Below, piece after piece: positions 16,828 to 28,912 of a stretch of DNA of 64,000 bases. The notes beneath the pieces are model-generated. The model ran no database searches. It saw nothing but the letters and a program-made list of their open reading frames with translations, and was not told the origin of the DNA. The DNA comes from Sinomonas sp. ASV486 (GTDB lineage Bacteria; Actinomycetota; Actinomycetes; Actinomycetales; Micrococcaceae). Every line of letters begins with the position of its first letter. Position 1 is the stretch's first letter. The stretch is from contig NZ_JAVFJK010000015.1 in the NCBI RefSeq assembly GCF_030908215.1, positions 45,585 through 109,584 of the forward strand, read 5' to 3'. Made by a program: the position numbers and the translations under genes.

Positions 16828-18201
16828 CTAGGTCGGCATGGCAGGGAGCTTGCGCTCGAAGAGCCAGGGGCGCAGGAGCTCGGCGGGCCGGAACCTCCGA
16901 GCGCCGGCCCCGACGCGTTCCAGGAGCTCCACGAAATCAGAGGTCGAGGCGTTCCCGTGGCGGTTCTCCTCGCCGAAGGCCTTGAGGGCACGGAGGAACC
17001 GGTCGTCGCCGACGGCGCACCGCACGGCATGCAGGGCGAGGGCCCCGCGCTTGTACACGCGGTCATCGAACATGAGGTCGGGCCCCGGATCGCCGATGAG
17101 GAAGTCCTGCTTCTGTGCGGCGACGAGCTTCCAGGCGGAGGCCGCCCGGGAGCGCACCGAGCCCTGCCCGGCGTGCTCGCTCCATAGCCACTCGGCGTAG
17201 CACGCGAATCCCTCATGCAGCCAGATGTCCTCCCACCGCCGCACCGTCACGGAGTTGCCGAACCACTGGTGCGCGAGCTCGTGGGCGATGAGCCGCTGGG
17301 ACTCCCAGGACCGGGTGATGTGGTTGCGCCCCAGGATCGAGAGTGTCTGCGCCTCGAGTGGAATCTCGAGGGGGTCCTCGGTGACCACGACCGTGTAGTC
17401 GCGGAACGGATACGGACCGAACAGGTCCGAGAACAGCTCGACCATGGCCCGCTGGTCCCGAAGTCCCGCCAGGGCCGCCTGCTTCAGATCGGGAGGAACC
17501 GCCGCATACACGCCGACGCCGGGCGAGGCCCGGTGAGGGATGTGCCCGAGCTCGAGGAGCTGGTATCGGCCGATGAGGAGCGTCGCAAGGTAGGGCGCCA
17601 TGGGCTCGTGGACCTCGTACACCCACGTCTCCCGGCTCGCCTTGCGGCGGTGGCCCACAAGGAGGCCGTTCGAGACGACTCGGTAGCCGGCGTCCGCGGT
17701 GGCGGAGATGCGGAACGTGGCCTTCTGGCTCGGATGGTCGTTGCAGGGGAACCAGGTGGGCGCACCGACCGGCTGACCCGCTACGATCACGCCGTCCGAA
17801 AGCTCCTCCCAGCCCACCTCGCCCCACTGCCCGTCCGCGGGCCCCGGATTGCCCTCGTAGCGCACCTCGAGGGTGAAGTCCTTGCCCTTCGCGAGCGGGG
17901 ACGCGGGGGTGATGCGGAGTTCGTTGCCGCGTTGGACCGTCCGTGCGGGCTTGGCGCCGTCCACCTGGGCCTTGAGCGCGCGCATGCCGGTGAGGCTCAG
18001 GGTGATCGTCTCCAGCCGCTCCTTCGCGGTGGCGCGGATCCGTGCGCGCCCGGCGAGGCGGTTGCTCGCGAGGCGGATGTCGAGCTCGAGGTCGTAGTGC
18101 CGCACGCGGTAGGCGCCGCTCCCGTGGCCGGGCGTGTACTGGTCCGGGAGGGCGCCGTTCTTGGACTTCTTCTTCGGCAGGATGTGCTTGTAGGGGCTCA
18201 C
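16828..18201 (-). CDS. M1 family zinc metallopeptidase (aminopeptidase)
   Basis: A 457-residue soluble peptidase without a signal peptide. The zinc site is complete: HELAH at 307-311 and the third ligand Glu at 330 in WLHEGFACYAEW, giving HExxH-X18-E. The substrate-binding segment reads PLEAQTLSI (281-289) in place of the classical GAMEN, as in other short actinobacterial M1 enzymes. Tyr in VYKRGALALH (near 380) supplies the transition-state residue. The N-terminal beta-saddle domain covers about 30-200. The GTG overlaps the stop of the Pls-like gene by 4 bases, so it is made with that synthetase. It may trim or break down the product or provide immunity; this is inferred from position. Confidence 0.85.
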   Translation of the reverse strand: MSPYKHILPKKKSKNGALPDQYTPGHGSGAYRVRHYDLELDIRLASNRLAGRARIRATAKERLETITLSLTGMRALKAQVDGAKPARTVQRGNELRITPASPLAKGKDFTLEVRYEGNPGPADGQWGEVGWEELSDGVIVAGQPVGAPTWFPCNDHPSQKATFRISATADAGYRVVSNGLLVGHRRKASRETWVYEVHEPMAPYLATLLIGRYQLLELGHIPHRASPGVGVYAAVPPDLKQAALAGLRDQRAMVELFSDLFGPYPFRDYTVVVTEDPLEIPLEAQTLSILGRNHITRSWESQRLIAHELAHQWFGNSVTVRRWEDIWLHEGFACYAEWLWSEHAGQGSVRSRAASAWKLVAAQKQDFLIGDPGPDLMFDDRVYKRGALALHAVRCAVGDDRFLRALKAFGEENRHGNASTSDFVELLERVGAGARRFRPAELLRPWLFERKLPAMPT

Positions 18202-21200
18202 CGGATGGGTGCCTCCGGCTCCTTCCACGGCACCACGGGATTGCCTCGCCAGTATGAGGCAGCAGGAACATGCTCGCCGCGCATGACGAGCGACGCCGGG
18301 CCGACCGTCGCGCCGTCGGAGATCTCCGCGCCGGGCAGGACCACGCCGTGCGGACCGAGGGTGGCACCCTCGCCGAGCACCACAGTATCGATGCTCATGA
18401 TGCGGTCGTGGAAGAGGTGGGTCTGCACGACGCAGCCCCGGTTGACGGTTGAGCTGGGGCCGAGCGTCACGAGGTCGGCCTCGGGCAGCCAGTAGCTCTC
18501 GCACCATGCTCCCGAACCGATCTTCGCGCCCAGGGACCTCAGCCACCACACGAGAGCGGGGGTGCCGGCCGCCGCGCGCGCGAACCACGGCGCCGCGACC
18601 ATCTCCACGAACGTGTCCTGGACCTCGTTGCGCCAGACGAACGAGCTCCACAGTGGATGCTCGCCGGCGCGGATCCGCCCCACGAACAGCCACTTCGCCA
18701 CGGTCGCGGACGCCGCCGCGACGCCGCCGGCCACGAGCATGACGGCCCCGCACACGAGGGCGGCAGCCAGATAGCCCCAGGCGGCGGCGAGCCAGTCGAG
18801 GGACACGAGGACAGCGACGGCGATCGCCACAGTGAGCACGACCGGCAGCGCACGGCACAGCTCCCACAACGCTCGCGCGACCTTGAGCCGCGACGTCGGG
18901 CGGAAGGTCCGCTCGGTGTCGACCGTGATAGCGGTGCGCCGGAGGCGGACGGGCGGGCTCCCGAGCCACGACGAGCCGGACTTGGCCTTCTTGGGGGTGG
19001 CGGAGAGGACCGCGACGAGGCCGTCCTTCGGCACCGAGCGGCCCGCCGCGGTCATGCCCGAGTTGCCCAGGAAGGCGCGCTTGCCCACCTTGGCCGGCGC
19101 GATTCTCACCCAGCCGCCGCCGAGCTCGTAGCTGGCGACCATCGTGTCGTCGGCGAGGAACGCGCCGTCGGCCACCGTGGTCATCTTGGGCAGGAGCAGC
19201 ACCGTTGACGCCTCGACGTCCTTGCCGATCTTCGCGCCCAGGATCCTCAGCCACACCGGCGTGAAGAGGCTCGCGTAGATCGGGAAGAGGACGTCGCGGG
19301 CCATGTCCAGCACCCGTTCTGTGGCCCAGACCTGCCAGCCTGTGCGGGACCGGATGCGGTGGTAGCCCTCCGTCAGGCCGAGGCCGAGCAGGCGGGTGAC
19401 CCCGGCGATGAGCAGAAGGTTGAGCGCGAACCACGCGGCGGCCGCGAGGGGCGTCGCCGCGAGGAGCGGCCCCACGGCCTCGTGGAGTGAATGGTGCCCA
19501 CGGGCCAAACCCACGAGGACGAGAGCGGCCGCTGCGGCCGAGACGAACGGAATGAGGGCCAGGAGCGTCGAGCCCGCGGCGAACGCGCCGATCCACGCAC
19601 CCTCCCGCATCCGGGACCGCCTCACGGTGGCCTCGGGCCAGCTCGGTTTCGCCTTGCCCACGCGGGTCGCGGGCGACCCGGCGACGCGCAGGCCCTCCTT
19701 GACCCTCCCCGAGACGGCCGAGCCGGGGTCGACGACGGCTCCCGCGCCGATGCGCGCCCCGGGCAGGAGTGTGCTGCGGGCGCCGATCGTCGCGCCGGAG
19801 CCGATGCTGATGCCCCCGATGTGGACCCAGTCGCCGTCGATCCACCAGCCCGAGAGGTCAACTTCGGGCTCCACCGACGCGCCGGATCCGACGGACAGCA
19901 TGCCGGTGACCGGCGGTACGGAATGGAGCACGGCGTCCCGGCCGATCTTCGCGCCCAGGGCCCGTGCGTAGTAGGGGACCCACGGCGCGCTCGCGAGGCT
20001 CACGGCCTGCGCGAGATCCGCGATCTGCTCTGCGAGCCACAGCCTCAGGTGCACGCTGCCCGAGCGCGGGTAGCGCCCGGGAGCGACTCCCCGCAGCAGC
20101 AGGCGCGCGGCCACCACCGAGATGCCCATGCGGCCCCACGGACTCACGAACACGATCCATGACGCCGCGACCCACCACCACGAGAGCGTCGGGGCTGCGG
20201 AGAACCCGGAGCCGGTGGCAATCGCGGCGGCTCCCGACAGCAGATTGTTCCCGGCCGCGAGGTACGTGAGCCAGCGCATGCCGACGAGGATGAAGAGTGG
20301 GATCCCCATGAGCGTCTGGACCAGCTGGGTCCTGCGGGACGTGGGCCGCACGGTGCGCTCGCGGGGTTCCGTGGACCCCGCTGGCGCGGAGCCGAGCACC
20401 GCCTCGACGAGGGCGCCGACGCGGGGGTGGGCGTAGATGTCGGCGACCGTCACCGTGGGGTAGCGCCGCCGCAGCGCCGAGACGAGCTGGGCCGCGGCGA
20501 GGGACCCGCCGCCGTGGGCGAAGAAGTCGGCGTCGAGCCCAGGCGCCCTCGTGCCGAGGACAGCGCCCCACTGCTCGACGATCCACGCGGCGTCCTCGGG
20601 AAGCTCGAGGTCCGGGCCCTCGTCGTTGTCCTGGCCGGGCAGCGGCCAGGGGAGCGCGTTGCGGTCCACCTTGCCGCTCGTCTTGGTCGGGAGGGTGTCG
20701 ACGACGGCGAGCACCGGCACGAGCGCCGCCGGCAGCTCGCGCCTGAGGTGCCTGCGGGACGCGGCGAGGTCCGGTGCAGTGCCCTCGACCGGCGCAAGGT
20801 AGCCGACGAGGATCTGGTTCCCGGCCGCCGTCGTGCGCACGGCGGCAGCCGCGCCGGCGATGCCGGGGAGCGACTGGAGTGCGGCGTCGACCTCTCCGAG
20901 CTCGATCCGGCGGCCGCCGAGCTTGACCTGCTCGTCGGCGCGGCCCTGGAAGAGGAGGCCCGCGGACTCGAACTTGACGAGGTCGCCCGAGCGGTAGGCG
21001 CGCTCCCAGCCGAGCGTGGGCATGGGGGCGTACTTCTCGGCGTCCTTGGCCGGGTCGAGGTAACGGGCCAGACCGATGCCGCCGATGATGAGCTCGCCGA
21101 TGCCGCCCTCCGCGACGGGCAAGCCTGCGGCGTCGACGATCGCGAGGTCCCAACCGTCGAGGGGGAGCCCGATCCGCACGGGGCCGACGCCGTCCATCGG

Positions 21201-22199
21201 CGCAGCGCACGCCACGACGGTCGCCTCGGTGGGTCCGTAGGTGTTCCAGACCTCGCGGCCGTCCACGGCGAGCCGCGCCGCAAGCTCCGGCGGGCAGGCC
21301 TCGCCGCCGAAGATGAGCAGGCGGACGTTCTCGAGCGCCTCGGCGGGCCAGAGCGCGGCGAGGGTCGGAACCGTCGAGACGATCGTGATGCCCCGCTGCA
21401 CGAGCCACGGGCCCAGATCCATCCCGGTCCGCACGAGGGCCCGCGGTGCCGGCACGAGGCATGCGCCGTGGCGCCAGGCAAGCCACATCTCCTCGCACGA
21501 GGCGTCGAAGGCGACTGAGAGCCCGGCGAGGACCCGGTCCTCGGGGCCGATCGGCTCGTCCTGGAGGAACAGCCTGGCCTCGGCATCCACGAATGCAGCG
21601 GCAGAGCGGTGCGCCACGGCCACGCCCTTGGGCGTCCCGGTGGACCCCGACGTGAAGATGATCCAGCAGTCGTCCTCGGGGGCCGCCGGGCGCGGTGCGG
21701 GGAACGGCTTGGGTCGCTTCTGGTCCACGACCATCGTCCCGCCGCCCCGCAGGATCCCGGCAACCGTCGCCTCGCTGAACACGAGCTTGGCACGCTCGTC
21801 CGGGTCGTCGGCGTCCACCGGGACGTACGCGGCCCCCACGAGCATGGTTGCGAGGATGGCCACGTACAGCTCGGTGGTTCCGGAGGGGATGCGGATCCCC
21901 AGACGGTCCCCGGCCCCGAGGCCCGCGGCGTGCAGCCTGCGGCCCATCGCACGGACCTCCTCGAGGAGCTCCGTGTAGGAGAGCGCGCGCGTTCCGTCGT
22001 CGAGAGCGGGCGCCTCGGGAAAGGCCTCGGCGGTCGCGGTCAGGACGTCGATGAGGGTCCGCGGGTCCGGGGTGCGGTCGGACCCCGGCAGCTGGGGCGG
22101 ATACGGCTGCCCGGTCTCGAGGGGGCGCGGGGTCTCTGAGGCCTGATCGTCGAGTGGTTCACTCACAGCCGTGCCTTCAGGCTCGTTGGTCGATGTCAT
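18198..22199 (-). CDS. Pls/PosA-family membrane-bound non-ribosomal peptide synthetase
   Basis: A 1333-residue single-module enzyme. The adenylation domain (about 45-520) has FTSGSTGTPKG (182-192), NTYGPTEAT (319-327), YRSGDLV (402-408) and the catalytic Lys of PTKTSGKVDRN (near 510). A carrier domain follows, with DADFFAHGGGSL and its Ser at 566. Instead of a usual condensation domain there are six or more membrane segments and three stretches of left-handed-beta-helix hexapeptide repeats, each opening with the same LGAKIG phrase. This is the architecture of epsilon-poly-L-lysine synthetase (Pls, about 1320 residues), which makes homopolymers of a basic amino acid at the membrane. The amino acid activated here cannot be read by eye. 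It is the first gene of a two-gene unit with the M1 peptidase. Confidence 0.85.
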   Translation of the reverse strand: MTSTNEPEGTAVSEPLDDQASETPRPLETGQPYPPQLPGSDRTPDPRTLIDVLTATAEAFPEAPALDDGTRALSYTELLEEVRAMGRRLHAAGLGAGDRLGIRIPSGTTELYVAILATMLVGAAYVPVDADDPDERAKLVFSEATVAGILRGGGTMVVDQKRPKPFPAPRPAAPEDDCWIIFTSGSTGTPKGVAVAHRSAAAFVDAEARLFLQDEPIGPEDRVLAGLSVAFDASCEEMWLAWRHGACLVPAPRALVRTGMDLGPWLVQRGITIVSTVPTLAALWPAEALENVRLLIFGGEACPPELAARLAVDGREVWNTYGPTEATVVACAAPMDGVGPVRIGLPLDGWDLAIVDAAGLPVAEGGIGELIIGGIGLARYLDPAKDAEKYAPMPTLGWERAYRSGDLVKFESAGLLFQGRADEQVKLGGRRIELGEVDAALQSLPGIAGAAAAVRTTAAGNQILVGYLAPVEGTAPDLAASRRHLRRELPAALVPVLAVVDTLPTKTSGKVDRNALPWPLPGQDNDEGPDLELPEDAAWIVEQWGAVLGTRAPGLDADFFAHGGGSLAAAQLVSALRRRYPTVTVADIYAHPRVGALVEAVLGSAPAGSTEPRERTVRPTSRRTQLVQTLMGIPLFILVGMRWLTYLAAGNNLLSGAAAIATGSGFSAAPTLSWWWVAASWIVFVSPWGRMGISVVAARLLLRGVAPGRYPRSGSVHLRLWLAEQIADLAQAVSLASAPWVPYYARALGAKIGRDAVLHSVPPVTGMLSVGSGASVEPEVDLSGWWIDGDWVHIGGISIGSGATIGARSTLLPGARIGAGAVVDPGSAVSGRVKEGLRVAGSPATRVGKAKPSWPEATVRRSRMREGAWIGAFAAGSTLLALIPFVSAAAAALVLVGLARGHHSLHEAVGPLLAATPLAAAAWFALNLLLIAGVTRLLGLGLTEGYHRIRSRTGWQVWATERVLDMARDVLFPIYASLFTPVWLRILGAKIGKDVEASTVLLLPKMTTVADGAFLADDTMVASYELGGGWVRIAPAKVGKRAFLGNSGMTAAGRSVPKDGLVAVLSATPKKAKSGSSWLGSPPVRLRRTAITVDTERTFRPTSRLKVARALWELCRALPVVLTVAIAVAVLVSLDWLAAAWGYLAAALVCGAVMLVAGGVAAASATVAKWLFVGRIRAGEHPLWSSFVWRNEVQDTFVEMVAAPWFARAAAGTPALVWWLRSLGAKIGSGAWCESYWLPEADLVTLGPSSTVNRGCVVQTHLFHDRIMSIDTVVLGEGATLGPHGVVLPGAEISDGATVGPASLVMRGEHVPAASYWRGNPVVPWKEPEAPIR

Positions 22200-22318
22200 C
22201 GTGCGGCCATTCTTCCACCGGTGCCTCGGCTCCGGAGGGATCTCGGGGCCGAGGCGCTGGTCACGGCCGGGCATCGCCGGCTGTCAGTGACGACGGCGCG
22301 TCAGGGAACGGCAGCCTG

Positions 22319-23284
22319 TCAGGGAACGAGAAGGACCTTGCCCGTCGTGGCGCGGCCCTCGAGCGCCCGGTGGGCGTCGGCGGCCTGGCTCAGGGGGAAC
22401 TGGGCCCCGATGCGGACATTGAGCGTCCCGTCCGCTACGGCGCCGAAGACCTCGGACGACCGCCAACGGCGCTCGGCGGCGTTGAGGAGGTGGTGGCCGA
22501 GGGTGGGGCGGGTGAGGAACAGCGAGCCGCCGGCATTGAGCCGCTGGGGGTCGACCGGCTCCACCGGACCGGAGGCAGCGCCGAACAGTACGAGCATGCC
22601 GCGGATGCGCAGGCACTCGAGCGAGCCGTCGAACGTGTCCCGCCCCACGCCGTCGTACACGACATCGACCCCCGTGCCGTTGGTGAGCTCGCGGACCTGC
22701 TTGGGGAACTCGTGGTAGCGGATCACATGGTCAGCCCCAGCGCCCGCAGCGAGTTCGGCCTTGCTGTCCGTGGACACGGTGGTGATGACCCGGGCGCCGC
22801 GCGCTTTGAGCATCTGGATGAGCAGGAGCCCCACGCCGCCGGCGCCCGCGTGGAGGAGGACCGTCTGGCCCGGCTCGACGCGGAAGGTCGAGTTGATGAG
22901 GTAGTGGGCCGTCATGCCCTGGAGCGGCAGCGCGGCCGCCGTCAGGAGGTCTACGCCCTCGGGGACGGGGAGCGCCCGGTCCGCCGCGATGAGCGTGTAC
23001 TGCGCATACGTGGCACTGCCTTCGGCCGTGGCGACGCGGTCCCCCTTCGCGAAGTCGGTCACCCCCTCTCCGACGGCGGTGACGACGCCGGAGGCCTCGG
23101 AACCCGGGGTGAAGGGCAGCGGGACCTTGTACAGTCCCTGCCGCTGGTACGTCTCGATGAAGTTCACGCCCGCGGCGGCGACGCGGACGAGGAGCTGGCC
23201 GGGGCCCGGCTCGGGCATGCCGACCTCAGCGGGGGCGAGGACCTCGGGCCCTCCCGGGACTGTGGCGACGATGGCGTTGATCAT
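22319..23284 (-). CDS. qor: Quinone oxidoreductase (zinc-independent MDR family)
   Basis: A 321-residue NADPH-dependent oxidoreductase of the medium-chain dehydrogenase/reductase superfamily. The N-terminal GroES-like fold (about 1-125) has PGPGQLLVRVAAAGVNFIE and the diagnostic TPGSEASGVVTAVGEGV. The Rossmann part carries LLHAGAGGVGLLLIQMLKARGARVI. Zinc-binding Cys residues are absent, as in quinone oxidoreductases. AGGAGAG lies upstream of the ATG at 23284. It is divergent from argC; the 112 nt between the starts contain the ARG boxes, so ArgR might touch its promoter too, although no -10 for this side is obvious. Confidence 0.88.
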   Translation of the reverse strand: MINAIVATVPGGPEVLAPAEVGMPEPGPGQLLVRVAAAGVNFIETYQRQGLYKVPLPFTPGSEASGVVTAVGEGVTDFAKGDRVATAEGSATYAQYTLIAADRALPVPEGVDLLTAAALPLQGMTAHYLINSTFRVEPGQTVLLHAGAGGVGLLLIQMLKARGARVITTVSTDSKAELAAGAGADHVIRYHEFPKQVRELTNGTGVDVVYDGVGRDTFDGSLECLRIRGMLVLFGAASGPVEPVDPQRLNAGGSLFLTRPTLGHHLLNAAERRWRSSEVFGAVADGTLNVRIGAQFPLSQAADAHRALEGRATTGKVLLVP

Positions 23285-23349
23285 GGGATTCTCTCCTGCT
23301 TCTCGTTTCGCGTCCGGACCCATCCTAAGGACACGCACTCGATCCCCCT

Positions 23350-25618
<2,269 letters not shown>

Positions 25619-25625
25619 GGCCCGC

Positions 25626-26606
25626 ATGACAGAGAGCAGCAGCGCTGACGTGAGCGCGGCGCGCAGGAACATCCGTCTGGCGATGGACAAGGCCGAAACC
25701 CTCATCGAGGCCCTGCCGTGGATCCAGAAGTTCGCCGGCACCACGATGGTGGTGAAGTACGGCGGCAACGCCATGGTCAACGACGAGCTGCGCCGCGCCT
25801 TCGCTGAGGACATCGTGTTCCTCCACCACGTGGGCATCCACCCGGTCGTTGTCCATGGAGGCGGCCCGCAGATCAGCGCCATGCTGAACCGCGTGGGGAT
25901 CGAGAGCGAGTTCAAGGGCGGCCTGCGCGTCACGACGCCCGAGGCGATGGAAGTGGTCCGGATGGTCCTCACGGGCCAGGTCAGCCGAGAGCTCGTGGGC
26001 CTCATCAACTCCCACGGGCCGTACGCCGTGGGCCTGTCGGGCGAGGATGCCGGCCTGCTCCGCGCGGTGCGCACGGGCGCCGTCGTGGACGGCGAGGAGG
26101 TGGACCTCGGCCTCGTCGGCGAGGTCGTCGGCGTCGAGCCTGGCGCGGTGCTGGACATCCTCGAGGCCGGGCGGATCCCGGTCATCTCGGGGATTGCCCC
26201 CGAGGTCGTCCTCCCGGAGACCGCCGGGGCCGCGCCTGCCTTCCAGCCCACCGGCCAGGTGCTCAACGTCAACGCGGACACTGCCGCCGCCGCGGTCGCC
26301 GTTGCCCTCGGGGCCTCGCGTCTCGTGATCCTGACCGACGTCGAGGGCCTGTACCGAAACTGGCCGGACAGGGATTCGCTCGTCTCCCAGATCTCGGCCT
26401 CGGAGCTCCGCGAGATGCTCCCGGAGCTCGCCTCAGGCATGATCCCCAAGATGGCCGCGTGCCTCAAGGCGGTCACCGAGGGCGTGGACCGTGCCGCGAT
26501 CGTCGACGGGCGCAGCCCCCACACGATGCTCCTCGAGATCTTCACGAACGCCGGAGTCGGCACCCAGGTGGTGCCCGACGGGGAAGGAACGGGTACACCA
26601 GCATGA
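25626..26606 (+). CDS. argB: Acetylglutamate kinase
   Basis: A 326-residue amino-acid kinase that phosphorylates N-acetylglutamate. The phosphate loop is VVKYGGNAM (about 43-51), followed by [11 protein letters not shown] and the C-terminal nucleotide site [25 protein letters not shown] is the conserved substrate segment. The N-terminal helix ([14 protein letters not shown]) is the extension found in arginine-sensitive hexameric kinases, so feedback inhibition by arginine is likely. The ATG at 25626 lies 7 nt after argJ. The reading frame is open further upstream inside argJ, but that part is not kinase-like. Its end overlaps argD by 4 bases. Confidence 0.96.
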   Translation: MTESSSADVSAARRNIRLAMDKAETLIEALPWIQKFAGTTMVVKYGGNAMVNDELRRAFAEDIVFLHHVGIHPVVVHGGGPQISAMLNRVGIESEFKGGLRVTTPEAMEVVRMVLTGQVSRELVGLINSHGPYAVGLSGEDAGLLRAVRTGAVVDGEEVDLGLVGEVVGVEPGAVLDILEAGRIPVISGIAPEVVLPETAGAAPAFQPTGQVLNVNADTAAAAVAVALGASRLVILTDVEGLYRNWPDRDSLVSQISASELREMLPELASGMIPKMAACLKAVTEGVDRAAIVDGRSPHTMLLEIFTNAGVGTQVVPDGEGTGTPA

Positions 26607-27922
26607 CCAGCGAGAACCTCCAGGGGCACCGCCCCCTCTCCGAGCTTGTCGGTGCCTCGTCGGGTGCGTCCTGGCTTGCGAGGTATTCGGACTCGCTCAT
26701 GGGCGTGTTCGGCACGCCGCAGCGCGTGCTCGTCCGCGGCCAGGGCTGCTACGTGTGGGACGCCGACGGCAAGCAGTACCTCGACCTGCTCGGCGGCATC
26801 GCGGTCAACGCGCTCGGCCACGCGCACCCGTTCGTCACCTCGGTCATCTCGTCCCAGCTCTCCACGCTCGGGCACGTCTCGAACTTCTTCACGAGCCCCA
26901 CGCAGGTGGCCCTCGCGGAGAAGCTCCTGCAGCTCACCGGCGCACCCGCGGGGTCGAAGGTGTTCTTCGCGAACTCGGGCACCGAGGCCAACGAGGCGGC
27001 GTTCAAGCTCGCGAGGCGGAACGCCACCAACGCGGCCGGGGGGAAGCGCACCAAGGTCGTCGCCCTCGAGGGCGCGTTCCACGGCCGCACGATGGGCGCC
27101 CTCGCGCTCACCGCCAAGAAGGCCTACCGCGAGCCGTTCGAGCCGCTGCCCGGCGGCGTCGTGCACGTGCCGTTCGGTGACATCGACGCCCTCGCCGATG
27201 CCGTGGACGAGACCACGCAGGCCGTCTTCCTCGAGCCGATTCAGGGCGAGGCCGGCGTCGTGCCGCTTCCGCCGGGCTACCTCGCCGCGGCTCGAAAGCT
27301 CACGCACGACGCCGGCGCCCTCCTGATCGTCGACGAGGTCCAGACCGGGATGGGCCGCACCGGAACCTGGCTCGCGATCGAGGGCTCGGGGATCGTGCCC
27401 GACGCCGTGACGCTCGCGAAGGGACTCGGCGGGGGCTTCCCGATCGGTGCCCTCGTGACGTTCGGCGCCGAGAACAGCGCGCGCCTCTCGGCCGGTCAGC
27501 ACGGAACCACGTTCGGCGGAAACCCGGTCGCCACGGCCGCGGCGCTCGCCACGGTCCATGCCATCGAGACCCAGGGCGTCCTCGCGAACGTCCGGGCCGT
27601 GGGGGAGCGGCTTCGCACCGCCCTCGCCGCGCTTCCCGAGGTCGCCGAGGTCCGCGGTCGCGGCCTGCTCCTCGGAATCGATCTGACCGGTCCTGGCGGG
27701 GACGCCGCGCAGGTGCCGGACGGCGCGAACCTGGCGGCCGCCGTCGTGAACCAGGCGCTCGAGGCGGGCTTCATCATCAACGCGCCGGGTCCGCGGACCA
27801 TCCGCCTCGCCCCGCCGCTCATCCTCACGGCAGCGCAGGCGGACACCTTCGTCGCCGCGCTGCCCGCCCTCGTTGCCGCCGCCACCGACCATCTGGCCCA
27901 GACCGCGAAGGAGACCAAGTGA
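26603..27922 (+). CDS. argD: Acetylornithine aminotransferase
   Basis: A 439-residue class III PLP aminotransferase converting N-acetylglutamate semialdehyde to N-acetylornithine. The cofactor phosphate site is [18 protein letters not shown], the aromatic stacking segment is [25 protein letters not shown] provides the Asp that holds the pyridine nitrogen, and [15 protein letters not shown] holds the PLP Lys. [11 protein letters not shown] follows. About 25 extra N-terminal residues precede the first conserved segment. The ATG overlaps the argB stop (ATGA) and has GGAAGGAAC about 14 nt upstream. Confidence 0.96.
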   Translation: MTSENLQGHRPLSELVGASSGASWLARYSDSLMGVFGTPQRVLVRGQGCYVWDADGKQYLDLLGGIAVNALGHAHPFVTSVISSQLSTLGHVSNFFTSPTQVALAEKLLQLTGAPAGSKVFFANSGTEANEAAFKLARRNATNAAGGKRTKVVALEGAFHGRTMGALALTAKKAYREPFEPLPGGVVHVPFGDIDALADAVDETTQAVFLEPIQGEAGVVPLPPGYLAAARKLTHDAGALLIVDEVQTGMGRTGTWLAIEGSGIVPDAVTLAKGLGGGFPIGALVTFGAENSARLSAGQHGTTFGGNPVATAAALATVHAIETQGVLANVRAVGERLRTALAALPEVAEVRGRGLLLGIDLTGPGGDAAQVPDGANLAAAVVNQALEAGFIINAPGPRTIRLAPPLILTAAQADTFVAALPALVAAATDHLAQTAKETK

Positions 27923-28908
27923 ACGCCGCCGCCGGAACAGTACGGCACTTCCTCAAGGACACCGACCTCAGCCCCGCCGAACAGGCCGAGGTACTCGATC
28001 TCGCCGTGCGCATGAAGGCAGCGCCCTACTCGGTCCAGCCGCTCGCCGCCGATGGCTCCGCCCGCAAGACCGTCGCGGTCATCTTCGACAAGACCTCGAC
28101 CCGTACCCGCGTTTCCTTCGCCACGGGAGTCTCGGACCTGGGCGGGACGCCGCTGGTCATCAACCCGGGTGAGGCCCAGATCGGCCACAAGGAGTCTGTC
28201 GAGGACACCGCGAAGGTCCTCGAGCGGATGGTCGCCGCGATCGTGTGGCGCACGGGCGCCCATCAGGGACTCGTGGACATGGCCGCGAACTCGCGCGTGC
28301 CCGTGGTCAACGCCCTGTGCGACGACTACCACCCCTGCCAGCTGCTTGCGGATCTCCTGACGGTCAAGGAGCACAAGGGCACGCTCGCCGGGCTGTCCAT
28401 GGCGTACCTCGGCGACGCGGCGAACAACATGGCCAACTCGTACCTCCTCGCCGGTGTCACGGCCGGCATGCACGTGCGCGTCGCTGGGCCCGAAGGCTAC
28501 CTTCCCTCACCGGAGGTCGTCGCCGAGGCCGAGGACGTTGCTGCCAAGACCGGCGGGTCCGTCCTCGTGACGATCGACCCCGCGGCCGCGCTTGAGGGCG
28601 CCGACGTGGTCACCACCGACACCTGGGTCTCGATGGGCCAGGAGGCCGAGAAGGCGGAGCGCATGACGCTCTTCCGCGACTACTCTGTCGATGCCGAGGC
28701 GATGGCCAAGGCCTCGCCCGACGCCGTGTTCCTCCACTGCCTCCCGGCATACCGCGGGTACGAGGTCGCCGCCGAGGTCATCGACGGGCCGCAGTCCGTG
28801 GTGTGGGACGAGGCCGAGAATCGCCTGCACGCGCAGAAGGCCCTCCTCGCGTGGGTGCTGCACTATTCGGGGCAAGCCGTCGTCGAGGGCCTCCCGGCGG
28901 TGCCCTGA
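27919..28908 (+). CDS. argF: Ornithine carbamoyltransferase
   Basis: A 329-residue enzyme that joins ornithine and carbamoyl phosphate to citrulline. The carbamoyl-phosphate loop is DKTSTRTRVSF (about 58-68), and HPCQLLADLLT is conserved. The ornithine-binding segment is TDTWVSMGQE, and HCLPAYRGYEV (Cys-Leu-Pro motif) is the second active-site signature. The ending VWDEAENRLHAQKALLAW is typical. The GTG start overlaps the argD stop (GTGA). The length is normal. Confidence 0.97.
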   Translation: MNAAAGTVRHFLKDTDLSPAEQAEVLDLAVRMKAAPYSVQPLAADGSARKTVAVIFDKTSTRTRVSFATGVSDLGGTPLVINPGEAQIGHKESVEDTAKVLERMVAAIVWRTGAHQGLVDMAANSRVPVVNALCDDYHPCQLLADLLTVKEHKGTLAGLSMAYLGDAANNMANSYLLAGVTAGMHVRVAGPEGYLPSPEVVAEAEDVAAKTGGSVLVTIDPAAALEGADVVTTDTWVSMGQEAEKAERMTLFRDYSVDAEAMAKASPDAVFLHCLPAYRGYEVAAEVIDGPQSVVWDEAENRLHAQKALLAWVLHYSGQAVVEGLPAVP

Positions 28909-28912
28909 GGGG

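Noticed and set aside
18201..19845. Upstream extension of the M1 peptidase frame through the Pls-like gene
   Set aside because: The extension is out of frame with the synthetase and lacks peptidase similarity; the GTG at 18201 forms a normal 4-base overlap.
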